DNA of 34,138 bases from Didymodactylos carnosus (Eukaryota; Rotifera; Eurotatoria; Philodinida; Philodinidae). The translations under genes and the position numbers were made by a program. Shown one piece after another: positions 1-14,000 of the stretch (the stretch's first letter is position 1; every line of letters begins with the position of its first letter). The stretch spans positions 1 through 34,138 of the forward strand of contig CAJNOQ010001241.1 of assembly GCA_905250885.1 (NCBI GenBank), written 5' to 3'. Under the pieces are notes generated by a model. The model saw only the letters and a program-made list of their open reading frames with translations, did not search any database and was not told the DNA's origin.

Positions 1-2386
1 ATCTCAAATATATTATTATTTTTGCTAGAAAATATATGGGAAGTGAGAAAGGTGCAAAATAAGTGAAGTAACGAAGATTTTATGTACTGCCCGTATATAT
101 ACGGGCCCCGTCACCAAAGGGTTAAACTCTCTGAGTTTATAAGAATCTTACCACTGCAATATGTATTTCATCTAAGATTTTCGTAAGATTTCTATAAGAT
201 CCTTATCTGATTTCCGTATTTTCGATCACCTAGGGTGGCAATTGTATACTATATTTTCTCCTACAGTACTTGGAGTCACAATAAGACACACCTTGAAGCG
301 AGCCGTTAGTTTACTAATGAAACCATATTCGATCTTTTGCAGTGAGAAACTAAATTATGGATATACTGCGTATTCAGTGGCGAATTTAAGGAGGCAATTT
401 GGCGACAATGACCATGAGATGCTGGTTCTAAAATCCCCACTAGTGCCCTCTAAATAAACTATTCACAGATCACTCAGTCACACTGTGGAGCTAGTTCATA
501 GGGAATTTGGTTAAGACAAACACAGACGGCAGCAACTCATCAACAAAATTTTGCATAGGGAATGGTCGCTGTAGTCTAAAGACTTTTTTAAAAAAATAAT
601 ACGACTTCTAGGAAGAAGACACCAAATTGACTGTCAACTTGCCTTCTGGGAAGACATTAAAATATCTTTTGCTCCTACCGAGAATTAAACTTGATCTGTT
701 CGCGTACCAGAGGAACACATTCACCATCGAACCACCAAGGTATATCACTTATTAGTCTTACGGGTCCTATGTTAACGTTTCATGCGACAGTGGTTAAAAA
801 CTAAAAGCCGATACACGCACGTGGAATGAATGGGTAAAGAAAGGTTGCTTTTTTCTGACAATTTACTTGTCTCACACACTAAGGTTGACAGTCTTAACTA
901 TTTTCTCTAAAATTTCATAAGGCTTCTCGTTGATAACTTCTGTCTGCTTCTAGAAAGTTAAGAGCTTCGCGTAAACACAGCACACGCAGTAGAGTGCCTC
1001 CAGGCTTCTCAATCTTTACACAGTATATCGTGTTAAATCGAATATAGAATTAGAAATCGCTTCTAAAAAAATTGAATTCAAATTTGCGTCATTAAGAAAA
1101 CATTCGTCAAGTGGTATTAATAAATAAGTTGATATTTTCAAGGCATCTACAAAAATGTGACTATTAAATGTCTTTCTTGTTCAAACATCTTCCTTGTGAC
1201 TACAGTATGACTTCCATGTGTCTATCCATAGACACACTGAAGACTTATGAAAGACGCAATACAGAAAAGACACTTTTCCTCAATAGACACATGAGTAAAG
1301 TCGCATTATTTTTCAGAGCGTATCGTTCTGTGCCAGAGTCGTCTACAAGAGGGTCCGTTGGGTACCAGGCATTCCTTGGCGAAACTTTTGTGAAGGTGAA
1401 TCCATGGTAAAAACGTTCCGAAGCTTTTTTTGGTGAAGCTTCCTTGGAAAATTTCTGAAGATGAATCTGGCATTTGTCCGAAACACACATCTTGTTTGTC
1501 TAGATTTCGATGAGTACATGCATACAAAAAATAAGTATATTTGTATTGCAAGTTCTTTCGCAGCAATTTCATCCTCCCAGGACTCTCTCTGAAAATGGAC
1601 TATCCAGACGTTTTTATTGTAAAAATATGTATTCAGATCCTGATTATCAACTGGTGTGAAACTCACGTCTCTATCTTCTTTAAATCAAACAGTGCTCAAA
1701 GTGTATCATACGTTAAACGCTTTTCATTATAGACTCTTTCTTGTTGTTTAATATCATGTTTAAATTTTTCGTCGTGTTTCTCAATGAAACTCCGACTCCT
1801 GAAGTAAAAAGTAGACTTACCATACGCTATCCATCCAATTGCGCTTGGCCTGAGGAGTTCAAAGATGATGTTATTTCTGAACGAAACTGATTTTTCTGGC
1901 TTAACGAAAGTTGTGGTATTTGAACCGAATTTAAGGACGAGTACTCGAACTAAAGTCGAATAGATCTGGCTGTCTGAGCCCGTTTATATCTGTGAAGTTG
2001 AAACTTCCAGTGGACACATGCGTATGGTTGAAAATTTTCAGAGAATTCGAGGATGATGTACATGCACTACTCATCACTCCAAACATGAAGAGCATTCCCA
2101 TTGTCATGATACGAAAAAAACGACAGCCTTCTCAACGACTGCTGTAAACAAACTAACTTCTTGCTATTTGGGTAATAAGTCCCCATGGAGACAAACGCTT
2201 TTGGTACAATCGGCCAAATATGAAGACACAAATGACATTGATCATCTGGTAACAAGCTACCTGTAATATCAACTGTTCATTTGTCTTTGTAATTGCAATT
2301 TTTTTCACATACTTTTTGTTTTGTATGTTTTATTCATTCAATATTCTTACGAAATTGGATCAGACGTTTTTCCATTTCATTAACAC
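1..2386. other. Intergenic DNA with no supported gene
   Basis: AT-rich sequence with only short overlapping open frames on both strands, for example several on the minus strand between 1245 and 1666. None shows a recognisable motif or a consistent chain of splice sites. A stretch around 375-460 starts with CAGTGGCGAATTTAAGG and is followed by CCCCACTAGTGCCCTC. It resembles the ends of hAT-like non-autonomous transposons, but no clean pair of inverted termini was found. I see no RNA gene here. Confidence 0.5.
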
Positions 2387-2439
2387 TTGAATCACTTATC
2401 TGTGGTGTTGCTATTTACTATCTGTTTCCACTTTCTTCA

Positions 2440-2695
2440 AGCGCTAGTAGAACAAGCGATTGGTAGTCTTCTTTCGTTTGACTCAGATGGATTACATAAG
2501 AAACTCATTGAGCAAAAATCAAAGTTTCTTGCTTCTTCGAGACACAGTATAAATAGTGAAAAGAATTGTGATAAACAAATTGGATTGAAGACAATTTTCT
2601 CTGTTCATATTATACCAAATAAGAATAATGTGGCAGAAAGTATATCCACTTCGAATTTAGAATATTTGTTTAACTTTCTCATAATTTACTATTGA
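2440..2695 (+). pseudogene. Possible coding fragment, unrecognised
   Basis: An open frame follows a plausible splice acceptor (TTTCTTCAAG, near 2439) and runs to a TGA near 2695. The translation begins ALVEQAIGSLLSFDSDG and continues with a Lys/Glu/Ser-rich, coding-like composition to about residue 65, then becomes low in information. There is no ATG start in frame and no convincing partner exon on either side. I do not recognise a domain. It could be an internal exon of a decayed gene, a transposon remnant, or chance. Confidence 0.2.
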
Positions 2696-5600
2696 TATTT
2701 TAAACCTTTTAATGCATCTGTTCACAGTCGATATGACGTTATATTATATAACTCTCTAGTGTTAAATGTAAAATTCCAACCAATTCGCAATCTCTGTTTA
2801 TCCCAGTAACCTATTCCTTATAGAATAGTTTTTACTGGAGAACAAGTAAAAATCAAATCGTCTCTAGAAAAGTCCATAAGCTCTTTCAGGAACACTATTT
2901 GCTGAATTATCGTCATTCTCCCTTGAATCTCTGTTCTACATACTTTCTCAGTGTACAGAGTGACCACTGAGAAATTTTTGTGGTATTATTTCAATAGCAA
3001 GAAAAATGCGATAGAAAGAGGTATCGCCTTAGCTAAGCATCATTTGATGCACGCTTTTAATTATATTCATTTTGGTAAATAAAACTTAAATAAGGTTATA
3101 TTTTATTGGTAATTCGATGATTAACTACGGTCTCTGACCTTGTGAAAAACACTTCTATATTAAAAGCACTAGAGTATTGTAACATCAATGACTCATTTGG
3201 AAATTTCTGACTTGCGGTTGGAGTTTCCCAGCTCATTTCACACACACAACGAATAACAAACATAGGTTGTCAAATATATGTTGTTTTTACTCTTCGTATT
3301 TTACAAACGGTCAAAATTATTGTCTGTTCGCATATCACTTTGACTCAGCGATTAAGTGGAAGTTCAGTGACCAACTTTCACCTTTGTTGGTAGACGTTAA
3401 GGACGTCAATGAAAATTTTCAAATTAAATAGTCAGAACATTAAACGACATTATTTTGTCTGAACAGCTCTATTTTTTTTTTGTCAAGGTATAACGAAATG
3501 AAATAATTTTTCTTTTCTTTGGATGCATTTTGTTTTGATAAAGTTATTCTTTTTCTATCAAGTTTTGCATTCTTTACAAACATAAATAAACTGCACACGT
3601 CATAATCTTTTTTATTATAGAACGAATTTCTCATTTTTACGTCCAAAAAAATTGTAAAACAGAAAATTCTTGATACACTGTGATTTGTATGTTCAACAAC
3701 GTCTAAAGAGTATTAAATTGTCTATCAGCATATAAATATACGTTTCAAGTGAGTAATTAAATATGTTTCTGAGTTGATCTTAACAATGGTGACCATGCGT
3801 CCATTAAGGGGTATCACAACAGTAAAAAGTCATTTTTCATAAAAATAATTGCCGTTTTTTTATTACATAAAGTAGTAGCTCTGGTGTGTAGTAAACGACG
3901 CGGCAAGAGTCCTTTGGAAAAGCAGATGTCTGGGCGTTTTGAGCTAGATTTCAAAATATGAAATATTTTATTATAGACTATGTAAACCTCATTTTAAAAA
4001 ATTCATAACTCCAAAGTTTAACATAAGGACTTGGAAATTTCAGGGGACATACTGTTTTGCATTATAACAGGTCCAGAATAAATATTCCTCTCAGTATTTT
4101 CCCTTTATCTCTTGTTCCTTCAGTCCGCTAGAGATTGTTTGTTAAAAAAGATGGCGTCAAAATGGCAAACTTATAGCCTATGAAAAGCTCTTGCTTTTAG
4201 TTATACTTCAAATTTTTATACATTAAGTCCAATCTTCAATAAAAACTTTTCTTCGTTTTTGAGTCCCATTACATTACGAATTTTGCTGCGCTGGATTTTG
4301 TTTGCTCTGTATGTTTGAGGCTCACTGGCGGATTTACAGAAAAGCGGTAGGAGTGATGCTTCCCTCTTCTGAATTTCTCGACGGAAAACCGCTCTTAGAG
4401 TACCTTCTTTTTGGTTAAAGTCTGCTGTCCGAAGTCTTTAGGAAAAAACGAAAATTGATACCACCTTTGAAGACGTTGAGAAAACTGAAATTCTTATTAC
4501 CTTGGAGGACTTGAAAAAAATTCTGCTTTCCCTTAAAAAATCCTGGATTAACCGTTGTTGAGGCTTTCAACAAAACTCGTATGACTCGGTTAAGAATGAA
4601 ACTTTTGAGATCGGATTTGTTTAACTTTTATGAGAAACGATCAGTCAGTAGAATGGTCAAAAGTTGAGCAAGTTTTTTGTTTCTCACCTGGTGACGGAAA
4701 AATAGTCAGATTTGAACTTTTGTGACTTTGGAGTGCGTACTGAAATTCTGGAGTAATCTGGATCGAATTTGACGGAGTTATGAATTTTTAAGTTTTCGCT
4801 GAAAACAGTCACAAATGGATTATTTCACCTATTATACGTTTCTGCTAGGTTCTTGAATTTTCTTCTGAAAAGAAACACTTAACACAAGACTCAGCGTGGT
4901 CGAAAACCTATGTCTGGAGACCTTTTAAGGTTATCAGAGCTCATCACATTGACATAGGAAGATTCGGGCAAAATGGCATCCATGAGCCACAGAAGCTAGA
5001 GAGGTCAGACCTACGCAGAGTGATACAGGGCACGCTGGGCTATAGACTACATGTTTTAAACATAGAAGTCTCTAGAGAGAGTCAAAGAGCAAGGATCTCT
5101 TCTGTCAAAGACTCGCCAAGTACACTACCTTCAGCTTGTCCAAACAACTTTATTGTTCTATGGATATCTCTCCTCAGGTCTTCTCTACCCAATGGTGAAA
5201 ATCGCAAATCTCTATCTCATTTCTACCAAAAACGATTAAAAAAACAATGTAGTGGACTATACTTTTGCACGAATAGTAGCTTTTCTCGTTCAAGTTTTCA
5301 CGGCGTTTAACTTTAAAGGAAAATAAAATAAAAAAAAGTAAGAATAAAAAATCCACTTCCTAGATCGGACGAGATTGAGTACTCTTGATTGTAACCTATA
5401 TTCACATTTCTAACTCGAAATCTGAAAAAAACTTTTCCTAATACTAGAAGAATATATTTGCCCCTGTTTCTTTATAATTAGAAAGCCAGAAATAATTTTG
5501 CAAGCATCAGCAGTTTAATCACTTAAATTTATTTAGTCGGAACGTTTAATACAAATGGTAAAGTATTTGAACTAACAGTGTTTGTGCTATACTATTTTGC

Positions 5601-7998
5601 TTTTTATTCTAAATTGTAAGGAAAAAGTGATTAGGAGACTAGTCTTCGTTATATTTCCTGGTGTTAGGCCAAAACTGCTGTTGTATGAGACTATTGAAGT
5701 CTGTGTATAATAATGTCTTCAACTTCATGTTAGCAACTGAGTAATGTTCTTACTTTTATTTCAATAAAATAAAGTAAATGGCAGTTTTCCTTAATCGAGT
5801 CATTATCACATACAACAAAAATAACTATAAACAGTGGAAGTGAAGAGAAAACGTAATACTTCTCGTCTAAAGATATGCAGGGCAGCTAATTGTTGGGTTC
5901 TTCTACAGATCGCTCATACCTATGAAATTTCTTGAATCGTGCTCACTTTCCGGTGTGGCATGTAGTTTATTCCCTTGACTTTGGCCTAGGGTCTTATGAT
6001 TACAAAATGCTATTGCTTTAGTTGCGCCTCTTAACCAATCGTATTCCTTTTTTCTTGTCGCTACCAACAAGTGTTGTGCTGTATTGTTCGATGGCAGCAA
6101 AATTGTTTTAGAAAAGACCTATGCTCTGTTCAACTCTACGAACTTTGAGACCTAGTCCTGTCAAGCTCGACCTGCGCATCTCCATCTTCGCCTATACCTT
6201 ATAGAAAACAAAAATTTTATTAAGGTGCACCAAATTCAAACTTTCTACACCATTTTATTTTTGGCTTAATTATACATCATTCGATAGAGCTCAACTTGAT
6301 CAAGAGTATCTTGGTCTTAACCTTATTCATACAAGTTTTCAGTGGAAAAAATGCAAAAAAGCTCAAAGGGTCTCATTTTTCGAAAAACGGTTAGTTTTCA
6401 GAAATTCAATATTTTCCCGTTCAGAGGTCTTTTCAACTTCTAAAAGTATATTTTTATACATCGCTTTTTTTTTTTCGTTTTGTTTTGTCATTAAGAAAAT
6501 TCATTTTTTCTAAATCAGAAGCGAAAAAGTGGAAATTCTGCCCATAATTCGCAGTTTTCTCCACCAGAACTCCGTAACCAAAAAGAATTCTAAAAGATTT
6601 CTCAAAACCGTTTTTCTACTTGAAAACTTCATAATATACGATGTTTACGCTATTGTATATCCTATTCATAACAAATTTTAAAAAAAATAGAAAATCTTAT
6701 GGTTTTTTGAAATGGTTTTTCTTTTACAGTGTGGTCTTAAACTTCTGCTCATTACTTAACGTTCAATTATCGGAATAGTGCTATCGAGTGCAGAATCACA
6801 AAGGAATAATTTAGAAATATTCTCTAATCATCTCTAATCATCACGCTAATCATCTCTAATCATCACTTCAAGAGTGATTTCATCAGCTTCAATCGGCAAT
6901 ACAGTGCCATTTTCCAGATAACTTCGAGATCTATCCCCAAATTCATTAAATTTTGGTCTAGACATTATTTGAAGAATTTAAAACCGCCGTCATATATCCA
7001 TAGATGAGGTCGATAATAACAATTTTTGACGAAACGCAGTAAAGTGTCAGAAATTTTTCTCTATAATTATATAATATATAGCTAAGAAGTTAAAATTTTG
7101 TCAAACAATCTGCTAACTAGGACTACGAAAATAACATGTGTCTAAAAGATTGAAAATATATATCTACACAGGCAGTACGCATCTTAAAGTATAAAAAAGG
7201 CAAAACATAAAGTATACTGCATGGTGCAACAAGAGCAAAATTCAATGTAAATTAATAAATATGAGCATTTTTTCAAAAAAAGATGGTATTTAGGGTTTTG
7301 ATCCCCAATCTTCTCTGATAGTTAACGTAGTATTTGACCGTAGTATTTGGAACTACCACTGGTAAACAATTTCGAAATCATACTTTTTTCTCCACTTTTT
7401 TAGCGGAAACAACGCTAAATTACTCAGGTTAAATAGCCACATCAAATTATTGAATAATATCTTCAGAACAAAAAGAGCTGATAAAAAGTTTCGATCATTT
7501 TGAACACTAGGATACAGTGTGAAGTATTATGCGTTCTGCGCCGTTTTCGTCAAAAATGGTGATACCGATCACAGCTAAAAAGTATGCCGGCGATTTTAAC
7601 GTCTTCCAGTAATATCTAGCTCAGAATTTAATGGCTTTGTTTGAGAAAAAGTTTGAAATTTTTCAGGAAAGGATGTGTGTAAAATGGTTGATAATGACAT
7701 TACCCTCTACGCTCCAAACATTATCTAGCACGCTGTTTGATAACTGATATTCTGCTTTAATGTAATACAATTTATTTATTTCTCTCTCTGCGACTAATAT
7801 CATTCATTCTTCATTTGCTTTTTTAATGCAATGAAAAATTTAATTACTGTTAAATTTGAAACTATGCTTAGGAGAACGTAGCTAATTTGTTAAGATTTTC
7901 AAAGTCTTGGAGACAAAAAAAAAAAAACTAAGAATATTCTAAAGACACGACTAGATTTTAATCTTAAATGTACTCTCAGTTTACTTCTCCAGTGAGGT
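2696..7998. other. Long gene-free stretch
   Basis: More than 5 kb of AT-rich sequence with frequent stops in all frames. Short open frames (for example 5020-5310 plus and 5903-6100 minus) have no recognisable motif and no splice-linked partners. A CACTGGCGGATTTACAG word at 4323-4339 resembles a transposon end. Apart from this and the short tandem repeat near 6821 I see no structure. Confidence 0.5.
6821..6866. repeat. Short tandem repeat, 10-bp unit
   Basis: The unit TCTCTAATCA occurs twice in a row, then a variant TCACGCTAATCA, then TCTCTAATCA again followed by TCAC. This is a minisatellite-like array of about four units, with one unit carrying a 2-bp insertion. No function is suggested. 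Confidence 0.8.
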
Positions 7999-8788
7999 GA
8001 TTCGATAAAGTCTGTCTCAATGTATACCCAGCTTTTATTGCATATGAGTTGAAACTCTATCTAAATGAGAGCTTCTTGAGTAGGATCAGCTAACTATCAC
8101 ATTGAAATTGTTTCACGATAGCGACATTATTACGATGCCGACAAACTGTAATACCGTTAAATCGTTTTCTTATTATGCCCGGATAAATCTCATTGAATCA
8201 CGTAGAAAAATGTCACTTTTAACTGTTTCTAAAATGATTTTATAAGAGAAGATTAACAAATATTCAGTTGTTCAAAAATTGGTAAAACTGAGTGAGATTT
8301 TTAGAAATAAGCTCAATTTTCGCCTATTTGTTCATTTGATCATTCTGTTTTTATCAAAAGGAGTTTTTGAGCAGAAGTTGAGAGTTTTTCGTCCAACTGG
8401 AAGTTAATTAAGAAATTGAAATAGAGTTCATCCTTTTCATCAACTGACATATTTTGATAACACGATTTTATGTGATAGAAAGAAAAAATTAATCAACAGA
8501 ATTGAAACATTTAAAACTATCAAACATAATGAAAAAACCTCTTAAAAAATCAGTTTGGAAATAATTAAAATTGACATTTTTCTACGTGATTCGATAAGAT
8601 TTATCCAGGCATAATAAGAGAACGATTTGACTGTATTACAGTTTGTCGGCATCGTAATAATGTCGCTATCGTGAAACAATTTCAATGTGATAGTTAGTTG
8701 ATCCTACTCAAGAAGCTCTCATTTAGATAGAGTTTCAACTCATATGCAATAAAAGCTGGGTATATACTGAGACAGACTTTATCGAATC
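7999..8788. mobile_element. Fold-back (long inverted repeat) element, about 790 bp
   Basis: The left arm (7999-8215) and right arm (8572-8788) are reverse complements of about 217 bp each with only scattered mismatches. Both outer ends carry GATTCGATAAAGTCTG. Weaker complementarity continues inward to roughly 8250 and 8540, so the whole unit is a decaying palindrome around a non-coding centre. No transposase frame is present, so this would be a non-autonomous, MITE-like or fold-back element. I could not see a target-site duplication. It ends about 200 bp before the first supported exon of the downstream gene. Confidence 0.85.
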
Positions 8789-8996
8789 GTCCATTAATTG
8801 ATTCGACACTTAAAATATGGCAATGTACTGCGAGATGGTGCTTATACTATAAATAATACTATGTATATTTAGAATGAATCACCATTTTCAATTATACTTC
8901 CATCAATTTCAGCTCGGTAGGATCTATTCTGATGTGATGGACAAAAACTGCATTAAACATCTTCCTGCTTTATAGTATTGTATCATTTCAAATTAG

Positions 8997-11900
8997 TCAA
9001 CCAACTACCGAATCGACTGCACCAAAAGATGCAATATTTCAATTCGTCTCGCAAGGAGAAGACGCCTTCTATCTCCAAGTATGTCAAATATGAGTCATAC
9101 TCTCAATTTCTAATAGAGAGATAATCCAACGGGTATTTATAACTACGTTCTATTTTAGGTAAAAAAAACAAATTTGGAGTTATATTCTGTTCGATTTAAA
9201 ATATTTTACAAATATAATGATGAATTTTATAAACATCCATATATGTTATGTTCAAACCCAAATGCTGTTACTAAAGATCAAGATGAAGTTTCGTTTAACA
9301 TTAGTCAAAGTGGAAAGTAAGTTCATTTTAAGTGCTTCTGATCAGAAAAATTAATAACTTCTATGTAATTCATCCATTAGCATACCCATTAGGCTTTATC
9401 TGGTATTAAAACGTTTGCGCAACTTTAGCAGAGAAGATACAGAACGATATTATATTTCCATCGATCAAAACATCGGACTAAGTTCAGATTTTTCCGGTTC
9501 GTAGTTGAATTTTAATTAGCTCACTACTGTAAATTATATATCAATTATAGATTATCATGATTTGTATCTTCAAATGTCGTGTTATTATAATAGTAATAAA
9601 ATTAGCGAGATATGGTTCAATTCTCAACAACCTATTGTACGTTGTAATTGAGATGAAAATTGAATCTTAATTTATGATTAATTATATATTTAGTTGCTTC
9701 CAAGATTGCTGTTAGATGGATGGAATTTTGATAACACATATCTAAGATTCAGGTATTACATAATACACTGAATAAATATTTTGTATTAAAAAAGCTCTAT
9801 ATTTAGATATGAAACTGAATTAAGAGATGCTACTTTTCCGTGTAAAATAAAGGTAATACATTCACACAATCAAACTTCTTAGGCGAGATATTAGTAGAAC
9901 TTTTTGTTATTATAGCTGCGATGTAATGATTCCAATAATATTCAATCATATAGGATTGTTCTTTGTTTTACGAGTAACACCATACCAGCAAAAATGGATT
10001 TTTGTCTAATTAGATGGATACGAAAAATACTTGCTGGTACACTACATCAACATGTACATCCTCAACTCCTATTACCAAAAGATTTTTTAATAAAAGATAC
10101 AAATCAAGAGGAAAAAGTTGTCAACTTGGGTCATTCAACTGGAGTTTTAATCGCCAACGTTGAAGGAACTGGATTAACATTCAGGTGAGAAAACAGAAGA
10201 CGATACAAATCCTACATCATTTATCGAACTATCAATTTCGGTACCTTTAAAAAACCTCAAAACGGAGTAACAAAAGGTTGATTTTGTCCAATCATCTATT
10301 AGAATTATTGCTGCTTACTTATTTTACATCTTTCTTTTGTCACTTAAGTCCACGTTCAGGTGAGAGAAATGGCAATGTAAACGATCAAAGTATTGTCAAA
10401 ACTTATGTGATTCCATCAGTGATCACGAAACATTCACCACCAAACGGCCGGTAAGATCTGTATTGTCTGTAAAAGAACGCTCATGTGCATTTATCATTTT
10501 AATTCGCAGAGATGAGCTAGCGATTTCAATGACTCCTGAAAATGACGTTCCTTCATTATTGAAACAAAGACGGAATGATCCATTGATCAGTCAGTATTTG
10601 CCGTTCGATGATCCTAAAAATATTCATATCGGTCAATCAGATAAAGTGATCAAAACACTTCTAAAACAGTGCAGTGAGTGTATTTCAGTTCTTGAACGGT
10701 TGAGATGTATTAAATCTTCTGAATTTAAATTTAGAAAAAGAAAGAGAGGATCAACTCAGTCCGAATCATACCATGTTTAGTCAAGCTCACATACGTTTAT
10801 ATGCTGCAGCTTACCACAATAACACATTAATATGTGAAGGCCTATATCCACCACTCAGAAATAGTAGTATGTAGTGTGTTTCTTTCTACGTAAAATCCAT
10901 AATATGGACCGACTGTGTGGTTTTTTAGAAATATTTGAAATATTTCAAATTCTGAAACTAGTACAAGACAAAAAAGTTTTACGTGCAACAGAGCATGCTT
11001 TCCTCTATACAAATAATAAATTAGAACGTCCCGATCGGTAACCGTAACATCATTCTTTTACTAATCATTAATCAAATTAACTTCATTTTTTAGATGGGGT
11101 ACAACGAACGGACAGTATATTGTTGATTTAGCATTTGACAACAGATATGATCCAGATTCTGCTATCACCGCATCTGAGGTACAGAAACTCTTCGTAAATA
11201 ATGATAGAATATTATCGGTATGCGCTGAACGGGATCAGTCTTGTCATGTAAGAAACAAACAAATTATTTTTTTGGAATTGGGGATAAAGTTAAACATATC
11301 TGTACTTTTTTTAGCATTTACTCGAATTTCCAGTTCCTGTAGTTCCAGAATATCACGGAAAACGCGTATATCTTCGAATGAGACATTCAAGTTCAAAAGA
11401 TTACAATCCAAGCGAACCAGCATTGACCGACGAATGTTTCATCTACCAATGCGATATGCCTGTTATTAGTACTTTGAACAGTATATTTAGGACAGATATA
11501 ACGTGATAAATTATAGGTAATAGTGACTTTATATTTAGTTCAACCAACTACAATAACACATCATTCACAATTATTAAGTAGTAGTCCGATTATCGATGAA
11601 GTAATCACTCATACATCTTGTTTTCAACCAAGTAGCACTCATCATTATTCAAAGCGAAAAACTGACAGACTTCCAACTAGAAGAAAAAGTATAAAAAAAT
11701 GACAAACATTTTCTTGTTCACAAACATTGTTCTTGTATTTTTCTAGGAAAGAAGGGTTCCCGATTTGAGTCAACAATAGTCGATCGTAAGTATTATTACA
11801 ATTCTGATAGAAAAATATCATGTATTCATACATATACATATCTTTTAAATTTGAATCAAACTGATTATGTTTGCCCCTTTATAGATGAATAGGAAGAAAA

Positions 11901-13042
11901 AAGATTTTTGATAAGATGGACAAATATGATTCTCTTTTATACGGATGCGACGAATATGAAAATGTGAAAATTTGTAGTATAGTTTTCTGATGAAGTCCCA
12001 GTTTATAAAAAAAAGATTTCTCTATGTATCTGAGAATCGTTCTTTACGTGTAGAATGAGAATTATTAATATTCTATTCTTCTTGTGATAAGTTTTAATTT
12101 CTGATTAATTAAGAAAAATCGGTATTATATAGAGATTTGGAGAATGCTAATATTTATCTTTCTTTTGAATAGCTGAAGCCAAAGATTTGTTTCACACGCA
12201 ACAGGTATGTAGCTTATCTTCAAATAATAGAACACAGATAACTAGATTGATCTTATCTTAACTGTATAAAGATCTAATCTTGTTTTATTATCATCACTTG
12301 TTGTTTTGCAGCAGCCACATCAAACATCCCATCAGTTGGTATATAATCTTTTTCCAAATCAACTGAACGACATGAATTCAACAACTGCCACATCTGGACC
12401 ATCTTCATTGCTTTCATACCAACCATCTTATCCAAATCAAAATTTACAATACTATACAGTTAATAAGTTTTTAGTTTCTTATTGTCTTTTTTGATAAATT
12501 TTAATAATGCTTAGAATTATTCAGAAATAGTCAATATTCGATGTCCTCTACATCGAATATGATGAGCGCGATCATACCTGAATATAGAGTAGCTACAATA
12601 TACTCTCCAAGTATTATAACACTTTTCTACATCTTTGTTTTAGGAACCACATTCCAATTTAACATTTAATTTCCAGTGTAATGATGTGAGTACAATTCAT
12701 TCTGCTCAAGCAACGACTGCGTCAACTGATGCAATCCACACATCATTTGCATCGTGCCCACCATTCAGTAATGACATATATTCTCCTGGAACACAACCGA
12801 ACCATAGCCAAACTTCTACAGTAATGATAAATACGGTAAGCTCTTGTTTAAAAAATTGATGTAAATCATTAAATGAAAAGTGAATTTCAAAACTGTTTTA
12901 GCATCCATCAACTCCAACAAGTGACGCTCAAAATGACTTGTTCGCTTTCACCGTAGATACGATGCTGAACGATCCTGCTTTTAATCTCGATGACTCACAA
13001 TTCAAAGAGGATGCATTTAATAGTTTTTCCGATTCGCCCTAG
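8997..13042 (+). CDS. Unrecognised multi-exon protein, transcription-regulator-like, about 805 aa
   Basis: Exons: 8997-9078, 9159-9316, 9381-9496, 9551-9636, 9694-9752, 9807-9852, 9916-10184, 10349-10450, 10510-10673, 10735-10866, 10929-11037, 11094-11247, 11315-11480, 11539-11688, 11747-11785, 12173-12204, 12312-12466, 12525-12588, 12644-12835, 12902-13042 (TAG). All have GT...AG borders and keep frame; most introns are 54-67 bp. The start is unresolved: the first exon is open upstream with no in-frame ATG, so a short 5' exon is missing. About 550 N-terminal residues look globular, beta-rich and Cys-poor, with words such as LRFRYETELRDATFPCKIK. A basic run (KRKTDRLPTRRKKKGSR, about residue 590) could be a nuclear signal. 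A Ser/Thr/Gln/Asn-rich linker follows, then an acidic-hydrophobic tail (NDLFAFTVDTMLNDPAF). I do not recognise the family. The tail and basic patch suggest a DNA-binding activator, which is inference. Donors GTTCGT (9497) and GTTTTT (12467) are weak. Confidence 0.75.
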
Positions 13043-14000
13043 AGTATGGAATAATGGGACAGAAATATACGCCATCTCAGATAAACTATCTATCCGTCTT
13101 ATATGGCGATTAGGTGCAGTGATCAAGAAAATATTTAGCAGAATCATTCATTATCTATAGGAAACCATGAAGTTTCAATATCAAATACGCGAACACATTT
13201 TGCGTCTTTTACTCGCGACCATATCTGACACATATGAGAAAAAAAAGTTTCATGAACATTACAAGTGCCCACATATGCCATTTTTTTTCGCACGTATTTC
13301 AACACGTGTACACGCACTACTTCCCGATGCCCATGTGTATCCACGACTTCATTTCACAATACTTATGGATACTTACCATGAATGCTATTAAAATTTCTCC
13401 ATAGGTGGTACTATACAAAAATTCACATTACTACTAAAAGCACTAAGAATAAATAGAAGAGCATATTAATAATGGTATATCACAACAGTCACTATGGTTA
13501 CAAATATTGTAAAATGATAATTAGTGCAATGTACTCATTATATAAAAACGTTCAATCATGTATTTTAGATAATTGAAATATTTGTAACAAAGTTTTAGTT
13601 GTTTTTATTTTTATTTTTATTACAACTGACAGATAATGGATGTTAAAAACAGTCAATTTAAACTAAATATACATCTCTGATGGATATTATTATCAATTCT
13701 TTTGTAGACTTCTTTTTCAGTTTTCTTATAATACGTTCTTCATCTACCATGTACTGCTAGAACTTCAATGATATTTGGTATTGAATTACATTCAATTTTT
13801 TCTTATTAGGCTAGAATACATAAAATAAAGACTATAAATAAGCAAAAAAAGACAAATTCAAGACAAGTTCAACAGTTTGGTCATTGGACCAGTGTGATAA
13901 AAAGAAAACCATGTGCCTAAACGTAAAAAATTTTCTAATATCTAAAAAACGCAATACAACTAAAACTCTTTTTGATGTAAATTTAAAAAGAATTGTTATG
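13043..14000. other. Convergent 3' intergenic region
   Basis: Sequence between the stop of the plus-strand 20-exon gene and the stop of the minus-strand glycosyltransferase gene, so it holds both 3' UTRs. A T-rich run near 13596-13620 reads as AATAAA-like signals on the minus strand. A plus-strand AATAAA lies near 13449. Short open frames at 13144-13391 overlap on both strands and look like noise. Confidence 0.5.

Noticed and set aside
1245-1666. Three overlapping minus-strand open frames of 81-107 codons
   Set aside because: No recognisable motif and no splice partners; an open frame on the other strand (1168-1410) overlaps them, as expected for chance.
5020-5310. 96-codon plus-strand frame
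   Set aside because: Composition is Ser/Arg-rich without a pattern, there are no flanking exons, and it lies in a long stop-rich region.
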